Shown here piece after piece: positions 28,736 through 37,818 of a stretch of DNA of 64,000 nt. Origin of the DNA: JACVRW01 sp963812915 (lineage in GTDB: Bacteria; Actinomycetota; Thermoleophilia; Solirubrobacterales; Thermoleophilaceae); NCBI GenBank assembly GCA_963812915.1, contig CAWEXB010000006.1, positions 124,001 to 188,000 on the forward strand, read 5' to 3'. The position numbers were made by a program, and so were the translations under genes. Numbering within the stretch: the first letter of the stretch is position 1; every line of letters begins with the position of its first letter. A model generated the notes under the pieces. The model saw only the letters and a list, made by a program, of their open reading frames with translations. It was not told the DNA's origin and ran no database searches.

Positions 28736-28909
28736 CTTCGCGCGCTGCGCGAGCTCGGTGCGACCGTGGTGTGCTCGTACCTGTGGGCCGAGTACGGCCG
28801 CCATCTTGGCGAACAGTTCGCGTTGGCCGGCGTGGCCAAGGACGTACTCGTCCAGCGCGACAACCGCTGGTTGCTCCAGGCCCACCACGTCTCGATGCGT
28901 GGGGCATGA
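28736..28909 (+). pseudogene. 3' remnant of a SnoaL/NTF2-like protein
   Basis: The frame reads LRALRELGATVVCSYLWAEY, GRHLGEQFALAGVAKDVLVQ, RDNRWLLQAHHVSM and then stops. This is the characteristic last half of a small SnoaL/DUF4440-type NTF2 fold protein (WxEtG, ATDVL, R-W-L-HH-S). No matching N-terminal half is found in any frame upstream before the cold-shock gene. It ends in an ATGA overlap with the methyltransferase start, so it was once the upstream member of that operon. Confidence 0.55.
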
Positions 28910-29436
28910 GTCCCAGCCAGGCATCGGATCGGCAGAGATGGGCGGTCGATCGGCTGGACGTCCAGCCGCGGGACCGAGTGCTGGAGCTGGGCTGCGGCCA
29001 CGGCGTCGCGGTGACCATGATCTGCGAGCAACTGCGAGGCGGCGTCGTCGTCGGCGTAGATCGCTCACCGAAAATGATCGCCGCGGCTCGCAGGCGCAAC
29101 GCCGCCCACGTCACCGTCGGCAGAGCGCGGTTCGTCACCGTAGAGATACACGAGGCCGATCTCGGAGACAAACCCTTCAACAAGGCCCTGGCGGTGCGCT
29201 TCCCGCCGCTCCTGCGCGGCGGAGCAGGGCCAACGCTGGCCGCGGTTCGCCATCACGTGGCTGAGGGCGGCGCCCTCTACGTTGTGGAGCACCCGCTCGC
29301 CCGTGACCGCATCGAGGGTGTGGCCGACGCCATCGCGCTCCGACTCCGGGAGCACGACTTCACGGTGGAGTCGGTGGTGGTGGAGGAGCGCGAGCGACCG
29401 GCCGTCGGCGTCGTGGCGAGCGCTCCTACCGGATGA
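28906..29436 (+). CDS. SAM-dependent methyltransferase (class I, short)
   Basis: A 176-residue protein whose ATG overlaps the stop of the preceding remnant (ATGA). Motif I VLELGCGHGVAVTMI and acidic loop VVGVDRSPKMIAAARRRN are clear. VTVEIHEADL and GGALYVVEHPL mark later strands. Compared with full-length class I enzymes it lacks a substrate lid and is short. No substrate can be proposed. Confidence 0.8.
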   Translation: MSPSQASDRQRWAVDRLDVQPRDRVLELGCGHGVAVTMICEQLRGGVVVGVDRSPKMIAAARRRNAAHVTVGRARFVTVEIHEADLGDKPFNKALAVRFPPLLRGGAGPTLAAVRHHVAEGGALYVVEHPLARDRIEGVADAIALRLREHDFTVESVVVEERERPAVGVVASAPTG

Positions 29437-29577
29437 CGGCACGAGCCTGGCCAGGATCGGCCACGCCCAGAGCCGGCCGCGAGCGGTCGCCGTCGTCGCG
29501 CTGCTCGCCGCGAATGAGCGAGCCTCGGATCGCCGGCCGCTTGCAAGCGCGAGGAACCACCGACGCGCTGTGGCGGT

Positions 29578-30462
29578 TCAGGTGAGGCGCCAGTGCGCGC
29601 ATGCCCGAGCGAGGCCGTCAACGAAGCGTGTAAGCGTGCTGCCATCGGCCTCGCCGTGAAGCGGGTTGAGCTCGGTGACGGTGAGCGCGGTCGCGCGCGG
29701 GTCGCCGAGCAGCGTCGCGAGCGCGTCGAGGGCGGCCTGAAGCGGCACGCCGACGTTTCGTCCCGTGTTCTCTGACAGCGGGGCGTCGATGAAGTCGACG
29801 ACGTCGACGTCGAAGTGCACAGCGATCGCCTCCTGCTCGGGCGGTACCGTGGCCAGTGCGGCGTGAGCGGCACCGGAGGGATCGGCTGCAAGCGCGGCGA
29901 CGTCGACGACCGAAACCGCCTGGGCGAGCACTTGCTCGCGTTCCCATGCCGTCGCCTGCGTCGCGTCGAATCCCAGCAGGACGACTTGGTCGGCCCGTAG
30001 CTCGCAGCGCGCGGCGAGGTCGGGCACGCTGCCGTCGAGCGCAAGCGCGTGGCCGAGGCCCATCCAGTCGAGCGCGCCGTCAGAGGTGCTGCCGGGCACG
30101 TTCATGTCTGCGTGGAGATCGAGGTAGACGAGTCCGGGCGCGTCGAACGCGGCGATCGTGCCCAGCCCGACCGTGCAATCCCCGCCCAACACGAGGGGAC
30201 GCTCGCCGGCCTCGATGCACGCTTCCACGGCGCGCCTCACCTCCTCGACCATCGCGATCACGTCGCCAACGTTTTGCGCGCGACGAGAAGACCGATCAGG
30301 TGACCAGCGACGCGACGCGAGGTCGCCACGGTCGCGTGCCGCGACCCCGAGCCGTTCGAGCTTGTCCAGCAGGTTCGCCTCGCGCAAGCGCTGCGGAGCG
30401 AGCTCCTGTCCCGGCGCGTAGGCCCCCGCGCTCGACGGGGCGCCGATAACGCCGATGGCCTG
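29578..30462 (-). CDS. Arginase-family hydrolase
   Basis: A 294-residue protein from MQAIGVIGAPSSAGAYAPGQ (an ATG seven codons upstream is possible). Metal-binding motifs are complete: VLGGDCTVGLG (His replaced by Cys in GGDC), VYLDLHADMNVP (DxHxD), AVHFDVDVVDF (DxD) and VTELNPLHGEADG (the late Glu motif). It should bind two Mn2+ and cleave a guanidino-type substrate. It is a clearer arginase homologue than the one ending near 24106, but the substrate still cannot be chosen. Confidence 0.85.
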   Translation of the reverse strand, partial: QAIGVIGAPSSAGAYAPGQELAPQRLREANLLDKLERLGVAARDRGDLASRRWSPDRSSRRAQNVGDVIAMVEEVRRAVEACIEAGERPLVLGGDCTVGLGTIAAFDAPGLVYLDLHADMNVPGSTSDGALDWMGLGHALALDGSVPDLAARCELRADQVVLLGFDATQATAWEREQVLAQAVSVVDVAALAADPSGAAHAALATVPPEQEAIAVHFDVDVVDFIDAPLSENTGRNVGVPLQAALDALATLLGDPRATALTVTELNPLHGEADGSTLTRFVDGLARACAHWRLT

Positions 30463-30541
30463 CATCAGCCAGAGACGGTACACGCCGGCTGCCCGACATC
30501 GCCATCCGCGCCCCCGCCTTCCGGGGCCGGGGTGTCGGAGG

Positions 30542-30568
30542 TGTCACAGCCGGGGCAGTTGTCTTGTC
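30542..30568 (+). promoter_or_regulatory. ECF41-type promoter TGTCACA-N16-TGTC
   Basis: TGTCACA at 30542-30548 and TGTC at 30565-30568, with 16-base spacing, lie 36 bases upstream of the epimerase start. The ECF41 consensus is TGTCACA with a CGTC-type -10. An identical arrangement precedes the second ECF41 module at 43871-43897. This fits autoregulation by the sigma factor encoded at 31536. Confidence 0.75.
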
Positions 30569-30603
30569 TTGTGGGTGTAGGTGATCCTCGATCAAGGAGT
30601 TTC

Positions 30604-31539
30604 ATGATGAGAGTGTTTGTGGCAGGTGCGACGGGAGCGATCGGAAAGCAGTTGGTGCCGCGACTGGTTGCCGCCGGTCATGAGGTTCATGGCATGACGC
30701 GCAGCGAGTCAAAGCAGGCGATGCTCGACGAGCTGGGCGCTGTGCCGGTGGTCGCGGACGCGCTTGATCCCGATCAGGTCGCGCGGGCGGTGGGCGAGGC
30801 TACGCCGGACGTGATCGTCCATGAGCTGACCGCGATCGGGTCGGTTGACCTGCGTCATTTCGATCGCGATTTCGCGCTGACCAACCGCCTGCGGACCGAC
30901 GGGACCGACCACCTGCTGTCGGCCGGGCAGGCGGTCGGGGTGCGGCGGTTTGTGGCGCAGAGCTATGGCGCGTGGTGGTACGTGCGCACCGGCGGCCCGG
31001 TGAAGAGCGAGGAGGACCCGCTCGACCCGACGCCGGCGCGCGAGATGCGCGGAAGCTGGACCGCGATCCGTCACCTCGAGGAGGCGGTCCTCGATGCGCG
31101 ATGGACCGAGGGGATCGTGCTGCGCTACGGCGCGTTCTACGGGCCAGGCACATCGATGGCGCCAGGCGGGGAGCAGCTCGAGATGGTGCGCAAGCGCAAG
31201 TTCCCGCTGATCGGCGACGGCGGCGGCGTGTGGTCTTTCATTCATATCGCCGACGCGGCCGAGGCGACCGTGGCGGCGATCGAGGGCGGTCACCGCGGCG
31301 TCTACAACGTGGTCGACGATGACCCCGCCCCGGTCGCCGAGTGGCTGCCGGCACTGGCTCAGGAGCTCGGCGCCAAGAAGCCGATGCGCGTGCCGCGGTT
31401 CGTTGGGCGCCTGTTCGCCGGTGAGGCCGGCGTGGTGGCGATGACCGACACCCGCGGCGCATCGAACGCCAAGGCCAAGCGCGAGCTTCGGTGGCGCCCG
31501 GCGCACCCGAGCTGGCGGCAGGGGTTCGTGGCGGCGTGA
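30604..31539 (+). CDS. NAD(P)-dependent epimerase/dehydratase (extended SDR), ECF41-associated
   Basis: A 311-residue protein, ATG preceded by AAGGAG. Cofactor motif VFVAGATGAIGKQLV is at residues 3-17; VVADALDPDQVARAV and RRFVAQSYGAWWYVRTGGPV follow, where the usual YxxxK catalytic motif is not evident. RYGAFYGPGT and GGGVWSFIHIADAA are standard epimerase-family blocks. Its stop overlaps the start of the ECF41 sigma factor (GTGA). Epimerase-type SDRs are one of the three enzyme classes (COE) linked to ECF41 factors. It is clearly paralogous to the protein at 42877-43839. Confidence 0.9.
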   Translation: MMRVFVAGATGAIGKQLVPRLVAAGHEVHGMTRSESKQAMLDELGAVPVVADALDPDQVARAVGEATPDVIVHELTAIGSVDLRHFDRDFALTNRLRTDGTDHLLSAGQAVGVRRFVAQSYGAWWYVRTGGPVKSEEDPLDPTPAREMRGSWTAIRHLEEAVLDARWTEGIVLRYGAFYGPGTSMAPGGEQLEMVRKRKFPLIGDGGGVWSFIHIADAAEATVAAIEGGHRGVYNVVDDDPAPVAEWLPALAQELGAKKPMRVPRFVGRLFAGEAGVVAMTDTRGASNAKAKRELRWRPAHPSWRQGFVAA

Positions 31540-32453
31540 CCGATCGCGAGCGACTGCTCGAGGAGCTGCGGCCGGTCGCGTTCGCGATCGCGTACCGGAT
31601 GCTCGGCAGTGTGTCCGAGGCCGAGGACGTGGTGCAGGAGGCGCTGCTGCGAGTGGATCAGGCGCTCCAGGCCGGCCAGCGGATCGCATCGCCGCGCGCG
31701 TTCGTCGCCACCGTGACCACCCGGCTGGCGATCAACGAGCTGCGCTCCGCACGCGCCCGTCGCGAGCGGTATGTGGGCGAGTGGCTGCCAGAGCCGATCA
31801 TCACCGACGGCGAGGATGATCCGGCTCGGCACGCCGAGATGGCCGACTCGCTGTCGCTAGCGATGTTGGTGCTGCTGGAGAACCTCACGCCAGAGCAGCG
31901 TGCGGTGCTGCTGCTTCACGACGTGTTCGAGTACCCCTATCCGGAGATCGCGGCGATCGTCGGCAAGAGCGAGGACAACGTACGCCAGCTCGCGACCCGC
32001 GCCAGACGCCACGTCGAGCAGCGCCGGCCCCGCTTCCAGGCGACGCGCGAGCAGCGCGACGAGCTGGCACGACGGTTCCTTGCGGCCGCCGAGCAAGGCG
32101 ACCTCGCGGGCCTCGAGGCGCTGCTCGCTCACGACGTGGAGCTCACCGGCGACGGCGGCGGCAAGGTTCCGGCGCTCGCGCGGTCGCTCCGCGGGCGCAA
32201 CCGTGTCGCGCGCACGCTGATCAACTGGGTCCGCCTGGCCGCCCGTGTTCCGGGCGTGTCGATGCGCCCCGTCGAGGTCAACGGCGGCCCGGGAGCGCTC
32301 TATCTCGACGCACAGCAGCGGCTGATCGCCGTGGTCGCGCTCGAGATCGCCGGCGGTCAGATCACAAGCATCAGCTCGATCGTCAACCCCGACAAGCTCG
32401 CCCATCTCGGGCCAGTCGGCGACTTCGGATCGCTGCTGAGGTCGGCGAGATGA
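31536..32453 (+). CDS. ECF41-family RNA polymerase sigma factor with SnoaL-like C-terminal domain
   Basis: A 305-residue protein from a GTG overlapping the epimerase stop. Region 2 is RPVAFAIAYRMLGSVSEAEDVVQEALLRV; region 4 is LTPEQRAVLLLHDVFEYPYPEIAAIVGKSEDNVRQLATRARRHV. Between and after lie the ECF41 hallmarks WLPEP, DGGGK and, near the end, NPDKL, in a SnoaL-like domain of about 110 residues that replaces an anti-sigma factor and tunes activity. No anti-sigma gene is nearby, as expected. The promoter at 30542 is its probable own target. Confidence 0.93.
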   Translation: MTDRERLLEELRPVAFAIAYRMLGSVSEAEDVVQEALLRVDQALQAGQRIASPRAFVATVTTRLAINELRSARARRERYVGEWLPEPIITDGEDDPARHAEMADSLSLAMLVLLENLTPEQRAVLLLHDVFEYPYPEIAAIVGKSEDNVRQLATRARRHVEQRRPRFQATREQRDELARRFLAAAEQGDLAGLEALLAHDVELTGDGGGKVPALARSLRGRNRVARTLINWVRLAARVPGVSMRPVEVNGGPGALYLDAQQRLIAVVALEIAGGQITSISSIVNPDKLAHLGPVGDFGSLLRSAR

Positions 32454-32482
32454 ACCGCCGTTCTCGCCGCGCCGACGAGCTT

Positions 32483-32504
32483 TGTTGAACAACTGTTGAA
32501 CAAC
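32483..32504. promoter_or_regulatory. Tandem repeat of TGTTGAACAAC, candidate GntR-family operator
   Basis: Two exact adjacent 11-bp copies (32483-32493 and 32494-32504), each near-palindromic (TTGTTGAACAA reads almost the same on both strands). They lie 59 bases before the Rieske oxygenase start in a short AT-rich stretch. Spacing of one helical turn suits cooperative dimer binding. The regulator is probably the GntR protein encoded within the operon at 36326. Confidence 0.6.
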
Positions 32505-32562
32505 TGATAGCGTGGCCACGGCGGGAGTATCGCCCGACTCAGTCAGGGAGCGAGGAGGGAGA

Positions 32563-33657
32563 ATGGCCGAGGGTCCCATGTCAGTTGCGTCGCGGACCGA
32601 GCAGCCGGTGCACGGCCCCGACGACGCGTCGACGCTGCCCTACGAGTGGTACGTCGATCCCGGTGGGTTCGAGCTGGAGCGGCAGCGCATCTTCTCGCGG
32701 ACGTGGCAGTACGTGGGCCACGCCGGCCGGGTCGCCGCGCCGGGCGATTTCTTCACCACCCAGCTGGGCGAGCTCCCGGTCGTCATCACACGCGACGAAG
32801 ACGGGGAGCTGCACGCGCTCCGTAACGTCTGCTGCCACCGCAGCGCTGAGGTGGTGCTTGCACCGGAGGGGAACCGCAAGACGCTCCAGTGCCATTACCA
32901 CGCCTGGAGCTACGGGCTGGACGGCCGCCTCGTCGGCGCACCACGGTCCGGCGAGGAACCGGGCTTCCGGAAGGAGGATTTCGCGCTGCGCCCGCTGCGG
33001 CTCGAAACGTACGGGCCGTTCATCTTCGTGAACCCCGACGACGAGGCTCCGCCGCTCGGCGAGGTGATGGGTGAGCTGCCGTCGATCGTGGAGCGGACCG
33101 GCGTGGACCTGGAAAGCCTCCGCAGCCGTGAGCGGCGCGAGTACCCGCTCAAGGCGAACTGGAAGGTCGTCGTCGAGAACTTCCTCGAGTGCTACCACTG
33201 CCAGGTCGCTCATCCGAGCTTCGCGGACGCGATCGACCTGAACAGCTACGAGATCGACGAGTACCGCTACGTCTCGACCCAGCACGGGCCGCCGAAGCAC
33301 GAGGAGAGCGCGGCGGAGCTCCGGGTGAAGGAGGGCCGGTACAACTACCTGTGGCCGACCTTCATGCTGAATATCTACCCCGGGCCCGGCAACGCGTCGA
33401 CGAACCAAATCGTCCCGATCGACGCGGACAACACGCTCGCCGTCTACGAGTACTTCTACGACGAAGACGCTCCAGACGACTTCGCGACCGAGACGACCGG
33501 TCTCATCCACCAGGTGATGGTCGAGGACATCACGCTCTGTGAATCCGTCCAGCGCGGCATGCGGACGGGCACGTTCGAGCACGGCCGGCTCATGCTTCGC
33601 TACGAGCACGCGATCCGTCACTTCCAGAACCTGGTGCGCGAGTCGCTCGCGGCGTGA
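32563..33657 (+). CDS. Rieske non-haem iron oxygenase, alpha subunit
   Basis: A 364-residue protein with GGAGG before the ATG at 32563. The Rieske [2Fe-2S] site is C90-C91-H92 and C110-H-Y-H113. Mononuclear iron ligands are in ENFLECYHCQVAH (His212, His217), with Glu205 in the bridging position usually held by Asp, and a carboxylate in MVEDITLCE. The sequence style fits the Stc2/GbcA/CntA-like group that oxidatively demethylates quaternary amines as well as aromatic-acid oxygenases. No reductase gene lies in the operon, so electrons must come from elsewhere. Its stop overlaps the next gene by GTGA. Confidence 0.9.
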   Translation: MAEGPMSVASRTEQPVHGPDDASTLPYEWYVDPGGFELERQRIFSRTWQYVGHAGRVAAPGDFFTTQLGELPVVITRDEDGELHALRNVCCHRSAEVVLAPEGNRKTLQCHYHAWSYGLDGRLVGAPRSGEEPGFRKEDFALRPLRLETYGPFIFVNPDDEAPPLGEVMGELPSIVERTGVDLESLRSRERREYPLKANWKVVVENFLECYHCQVAHPSFADAIDLNSYEIDEYRYVSTQHGPPKHEESAAELRVKEGRYNYLWPTFMLNIYPGPGNASTNQIVPIDADNTLAVYEYFYDEDAPDDFATETTGLIHQVMVEDITLCESVQRGMRTGTFEHGRLMLRYEHAIRHFQNLVRESLAA

Positions 33658-35586
33658 GGAACCTGCTCTCCCCGCTGAGGCTGGGACCGGCTGAGCTCCA
33701 GAACCGGATCGTCTCGACTGCGCACCAGACGACGCTGATCCGCGACCACCTTCCGACCGACGACTTCGTGGCCTACCACGAGGCCCGGGCGGCGGGTGGC
33801 GCCGGCCTGATCGTGCTAGAGGCCGCCGCCATACACCCCTCCGGGTTGCTGACGGGAAAGACGCTTGCGATGTTCGACGACGTCGCAGTGCCCGCGCTCG
33901 CCCGGGTGGCCGACGCCGTCCACGCCCACGGGACCCGTCTGTTCGTGCAGCTCTTCCACGGCGGGCGCGAGCAGATCATGTCGCCCCCGCGGCAACCGGC
34001 CGTCGCCCCCTCCGCGGTGCCCACGCCGCGCTTTCACGTGGAGCCGCGCGCGCTCGACTCCCACGAGATCGAAGAGATCATCGCGGGTTACGGCAAGGCT
34101 GCTGCGATCGCCGCCGCGGCCGAGCTCGACGGCGTGGAGATCTCCGCCGCGCACAACTACCTGATCGCCGAGTTCTTCTCACGGGAGACGAATCACCGCG
34201 TCGACGAGTGGGCCGACGGCCGTCGACTTCCTCCAGGCGGTCCTCAACTCGGTTCGGGACGCGGCGCCGGAGCTCGCGGTCGGCGTCCGGGTGTCGGCCG
34301 AAGCGGCGGTGACCGGGGCGATCGTCGAGCAGCTCGCCGGGCGCGCCGATTACGTCAGCTTCGCCTTGGGCGACGCATCGACACTGACGGGAGCCGTAGG
34401 GATCGTGCCGCCACCGCCCGTGCCCCGCAACGCGATCGCGGACGTCGCGCACGAGCATCGTCCCGCGCTGGCGCGGATCGTGACCTCAAGGATCGTCGAC
34501 CCCGCCGAGGCCGACGCGCTGATCGCGTCGGGGCGCGGCGACGCCGTCGGAATGACGCGCGCGCTGATCGTGGACCCGAGCATGCCGCTCAAGCTGCGAA
34601 GCGGCCGTGAGCACGAGCTGCTCCGCTGCATCGGCTGCAACGTCTGCATCGCGCACTACCACGCCGGCACGCCGATCGCGTGTGCGCAGAACCCTCGGAC
34701 CGGACGCGAGCGACAGCTCGGTCCGCCGCAGCCCGCCGGCGAACGCGGGCGGGTCGTCGTAATAGGCGCGGGCCCCGCCGGGCTGGCCGCCGCCCGGGAA
34801 GCTGCGCTACGCGATCACGAGGTCGTGGTGTTCGAGCGCGAGGACGAGATCGGCGGCCAGGTCCGCCTGATGCGCGACCCGCCGGGCCAGTCGGAGATCG
34901 CCGAGACGCTCGTCCGAAACTACGACGAGACGCTTCGCTCTCCGCAGGTCGACCTCCGGCTCGGGACCGCCGCCGACGTCGACCGGATCGGCGCTCTCGC
35001 CGCCGACCTCGTCGTCGTGGCGACCGGGGCCGAGCCCTACGGCGCGCCGATTCCTGCTGAAGGCATCGAGCCGCTGCAAGCGTGGGACGTCCTGCGCGGG
35101 GCGCGTCCGCGTGGACGGGTGCTCGTCGCCGACTGGGGCGGCGACCCAGCCGGACTCGACTGTGCGGAGCTGCTCGCCGGGGCCGGCTGCGAGGTCATGC
35201 TCACGGTCGCGGCCACGGCCGTCGGCGAGAGCCTCCATTCCTATCGCCGCGCCCTCTACCTCGCCCGGCTGTACAGAGCGGGCGTCCACATCCGGCACCA
35301 CCTGCGCCTGCTGGAGGTCACCCCAGAGGGTGGACTGTTCGCGAACCTGTTCGCGGACGACGTGCACGAGCTGATCGACGCGGACCATGTCGTGCTGGCC
35401 CAAGGGCGCGTGCCCGCGCCGAGCCCGTATGCCGGCCTGCGTGAGCTCGGGTTGGAAGTGCGCAGGGCCGGGGACTGCGCGAGCCCGCGTTCGCTCGAAG
35501 AGGCGATCCTGGAAGGGACGATGGCCGTCGTCGCCTGGGCGGAAGCGGCCGGAGGCCGGCCCGTGCCGGCAGTCCGAACGGCATGA
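33654..35586 (+). pseudogene. OYE/2,4-dienoyl-CoA-reductase-type NADH:flavin oxidoreductase, one frameshift
   Basis: From the GTG at 33654, the FMN TIM-barrel part runs through NRIVSTAHQTTLIRDHLPTD, LFVQLFHGGREQ and AAHNYLIAEFFSRETNHRVDEWADG. Near 34215 one extra base shifts the frame, and it continues as AVDFLQAVLNSVRDAAPELA, RVSAEAAVTG and IVTSRIVDPAEAD. The [4Fe-4S] cluster CIGCNVC with a fourth Cys in IACAQNP follows, then the FAD/NAD domain VVVIGAGPAGLAAAREA, ending at 35586. Joined length is about 643 residues, normal for this three-cofactor family, which includes StcD-like N-methylproline demethylases. The shift may be an error since every other operon member is intact. Confidence 0.82.
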
Positions 35587-36329
35587 AGGTCGCGCTCGTC
35601 ACCGGCGCGAGCCGCGGCATCGGAGCTGCGATCGCGGAGCGCTTCGCCCAGGACGGCGTCCGCGTCGTTGGCGTGAGCCGCACACCCTTCGAGAGCGACC
35701 TGGACATCGAGTTCGCTCGTGCCGACGTCTCGAGCCCGACGGATGTGAAGCAACTGGTAAAGGACGTCGTACAGCGCCACGGACGCCTGGACGTGGTCGT
35801 GAACAACGCCGCGATCGAGCACGAGGGAACCGTCGTCGACACGACCCCGGAGGAGTGGGACCACGTCATGGGAGTGAACCTGCGGAGCGTCTTCCTCTGC
35901 GCGAAGTACGCGATCCCCCACCTGAGCCGGACGCAGGGAGTGATCATCAACATCGCCTCCGTCGACGGCCTGTGGGCCGAGCCGTCGCTGGCCGCGTACT
36001 GCGCCGCGAAGGGCGGCGCGATCGCGCTCACGCGAGCGATCGCGATCGACCACGGACGCGAGGGGATCCGCTGCATGTGCATCTGCCCGAGCTACGTGGC
36101 GACCGACATGCTCGAGCAGTTCTACGACGCACAGCCCGACCCGGCCGCGGCGCGCGCAGGCGCCGCCGCGCTCCACCCGCTCGGCCGGATCTCGACGCCC
36201 GCGGAGGTCGCCGCACTCGCCGTGTGGCTCAGTTCCGACGAGGCCTCGTTCGCGACCGGGCAGGCATACGTGCTCGACGGCGGCCTGACCGCGGGACGAC
36301 CGAACGGACGGGAGGGGCTCTCGACGTGA
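35583..36329 (+). CDS. Short-chain dehydrogenase/reductase (SDR)
   Basis: A 248-residue classical SDR whose ATG overlaps the previous stop (ATGA). Cofactor motif TGASRGIG is at residues 8-15; NNAA, then catalytic Ser in INIASVDGLW and YCAAK (Tyr, Lys) are complete. C-terminal GQAYVLDGGLTAG is typical. It should oxidise or reduce an alcohol/carbonyl intermediate of the Rieske-OYE pathway. It is a paralogue of the SDR at 37009, sharing NIASVD-LW, TDMLEQFYD-QPDP and the end of the protein. Confidence 0.93.
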   Translation: MKVALVTGASRGIGAAIAERFAQDGVRVVGVSRTPFESDLDIEFARADVSSPTDVKQLVKDVVQRHGRLDVVVNNAAIEHEGTVVDTTPEEWDHVMGVNLRSVFLCAKYAIPHLSRTQGVIINIASVDGLWAEPSLAAYCAAKGGAIALTRAIAIDHGREGIRCMCICPSYVATDMLEQFYDAQPDPAAARAGAAALHPLGRISTPAEVAALAVWLSSDEASFATGQAYVLDGGLTAGRPNGREGLST

Positions 36330-37012
36330 TCAGCGCGACGCACTCAGAGTCGAATGTCGGTCGGGGCGTGTCGGCGCTGCGGCGACGAATCCTCGCCGGC
36401 GAAGTCAGGCCCGGCTGGCCCCTGCGGGAGGTCGCGCTGGCTGCCGAGCTGGGCGTGTCTCGAAACACACTCCGCGAGGTCTTGCTCGTGCTGGCCTCCG
36501 AAGGCTTGGTGCAGCACGTGCCCCATCACGGCGCGCGCGTCGTGCAGCTGGGCGTGCGAGACGCCCGGGACATCTACCTCGTGAGACAGCTCATCGAGTC
36601 GGCCGCCGTCGAGCGCGCAGCGACGCGACCGCTGGAGACATCCGAGTACCTATCGGCGGCGGTCGGGCGGTTGGAAGCCGCGGCCGCCGCGCACGATCTC
36701 GACCAGCTCGTCGAGGCCGACCTCGGCTTTCATCGCTCGCTTGCCGCCGTGCTCGAAAGTGACCGGCTCTCCGTGGTCTTCCGCAGGATCGAGACACAGC
36801 TGCGGCTGGCTTTTTCGATCGTCGCGTTCGCCGACCGCGAATACGAGCAGCCCCAGCCCCTGGTGGACGAACACCGCGAGCTCCACCGACTCATCACCGA
36901 CGGCGACGTCAACCGGGCGAAAGAAGCTCTCCGGACGCACCTCGTGAAGTACGAGACACGGCTCGTCGCCGTGCTGCGCGAGCAGGAGTCCGCTGTGGAG
37001 GAGCAGGTTTGA
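36326..37012 (+). CDS. GntR-family (FCD domain) transcriptional regulator
   Basis: A 228-residue protein from a GTG overlapping the SDR stop (GTGA). The winged helix LRRRILAGEVRPGWPLREVALAAELGVSRNTLREVLLVLASEGLV is followed by the helical FCD effector domain: RDIYLVRQLIESAAVERAA, LVEADLGFHRSLAAV (metal/ligand Asp and His) and DEHRELHRLITDGDVNRAKEALRTHL. Effectors are usually carboxylates from the controlled pathway. Being inside the operon, it probably controls the promoter with the tandem repeat at 32483-32504. Confidence 0.9.
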   Translation: MISATHSESNVGRGVSALRRRILAGEVRPGWPLREVALAAELGVSRNTLREVLLVLASEGLVQHVPHHGARVVQLGVRDARDIYLVRQLIESAAVERAATRPLETSEYLSAAVGRLEAAAAAHDLDQLVEADLGFHRSLAAVLESDRLSVVFRRIETQLRLAFSIVAFADREYEQPQPLVDEHRELHRLITDGDVNRAKEALRTHLVKYETRLVAVLREQESAVEEQV

Positions 37013-37791
37013 GCGCCGTCGGCACCGGGCGGCTGGCCCGTAAGGCCGCGCTGGTCACCGGCGCCAGCCGCGGCATCGGCGCGGCGATCGCGCGACGCTT
37101 CGCCGCGGAGGGCGCCGACGTGCTGAACGCAAGCCTCATCGAACCGGTCTACGAGGACCCAGGCGTCGTCTCGATCATCGCCGACGTGAGCGATCCCGAC
37201 GCTGCACGGCGCCTGGTGAACGAAGCCGCCGAAAGGGTCGGCAAGCTCGACATCCTCGTGAACAATGCGGGCGTCGAGCTCGAGGCGACGATCGAGCACA
37301 CGAGCGCGGAGGAATGGGATCGCGTCATGGCGGTGAACGCACGGGGACCGTTCCTCTGCTCGAAGTTCGCCCTGCCGCATCTCCGCCGCGCACGGGGGGT
37401 CATCGTGAACATCGCCTCAGTCGATGCCTTATGGGGCGAGCCCGAGCTTGCCGCCTACTGCGCGTCGAAGGGAGCCGTGCTTGCGCTCACGCGCTGCCTC
37501 GCGCTCGACCACGCAGCCGACGGCATCAGGGCGGTCGCGATCTGCCCCGGCTACGTCCGGACCGACCTGCTCGAGCAGTTCTACGACAACCAGCCCGACC
37601 CTGAGGCGGCACGGGCCTCGCTAACGCGGAAGCACCCACTCGGCCGCATATGTGAGCCCGACGAAGTGGCAAGCCTGGCGACGTGGCTCGCTTCCGAAGA
37701 AGCCGCGTTCGTATCAGGCCAGCCGTACATCATCGACGGAGCGCTGACGGCCGGCCGCACATTCAGCTGGGCGGACTCGCCCCGACGCTGA
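37009..37791 (+). CDS. Short-chain dehydrogenase/reductase (SDR), TTG start
   Basis: A 260-residue SDR starting at TTG 37009, inside the stop of the GntR gene (TTGA) and preceded by GGAGGAG. TGASRGIG cofactor motif, NNAG, Ser in VNIASVDALWG and YCASK make the catalytic set complete. C-terminal GQPYIIDGALTAG. It is similar throughout to the SDR at 35583 and may act on a second intermediate or stereoisomer. It is the last gene of the overlapping five-gene operon. Confidence 0.92.
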   Translation: MSAVGTGRLARKAALVTGASRGIGAAIARRFAAEGADVLNASLIEPVYEDPGVVSIIADVSDPDAARRLVNEAAERVGKLDILVNNAGVELEATIEHTSAEEWDRVMAVNARGPFLCSKFALPHLRRARGVIVNIASVDALWGEPELAAYCASKGAVLALTRCLALDHAADGIRAVAICPGYVRTDLLEQFYDNQPDPEAARASLTRKHPLGRICEPDEVASLATWLASEEAAFVSGQPYIIDGALTAGRTFSWADSPRR

Positions 37792-37818
37792 GCGACCGCC
37801 CTGTTAGGGTGCCGGACG

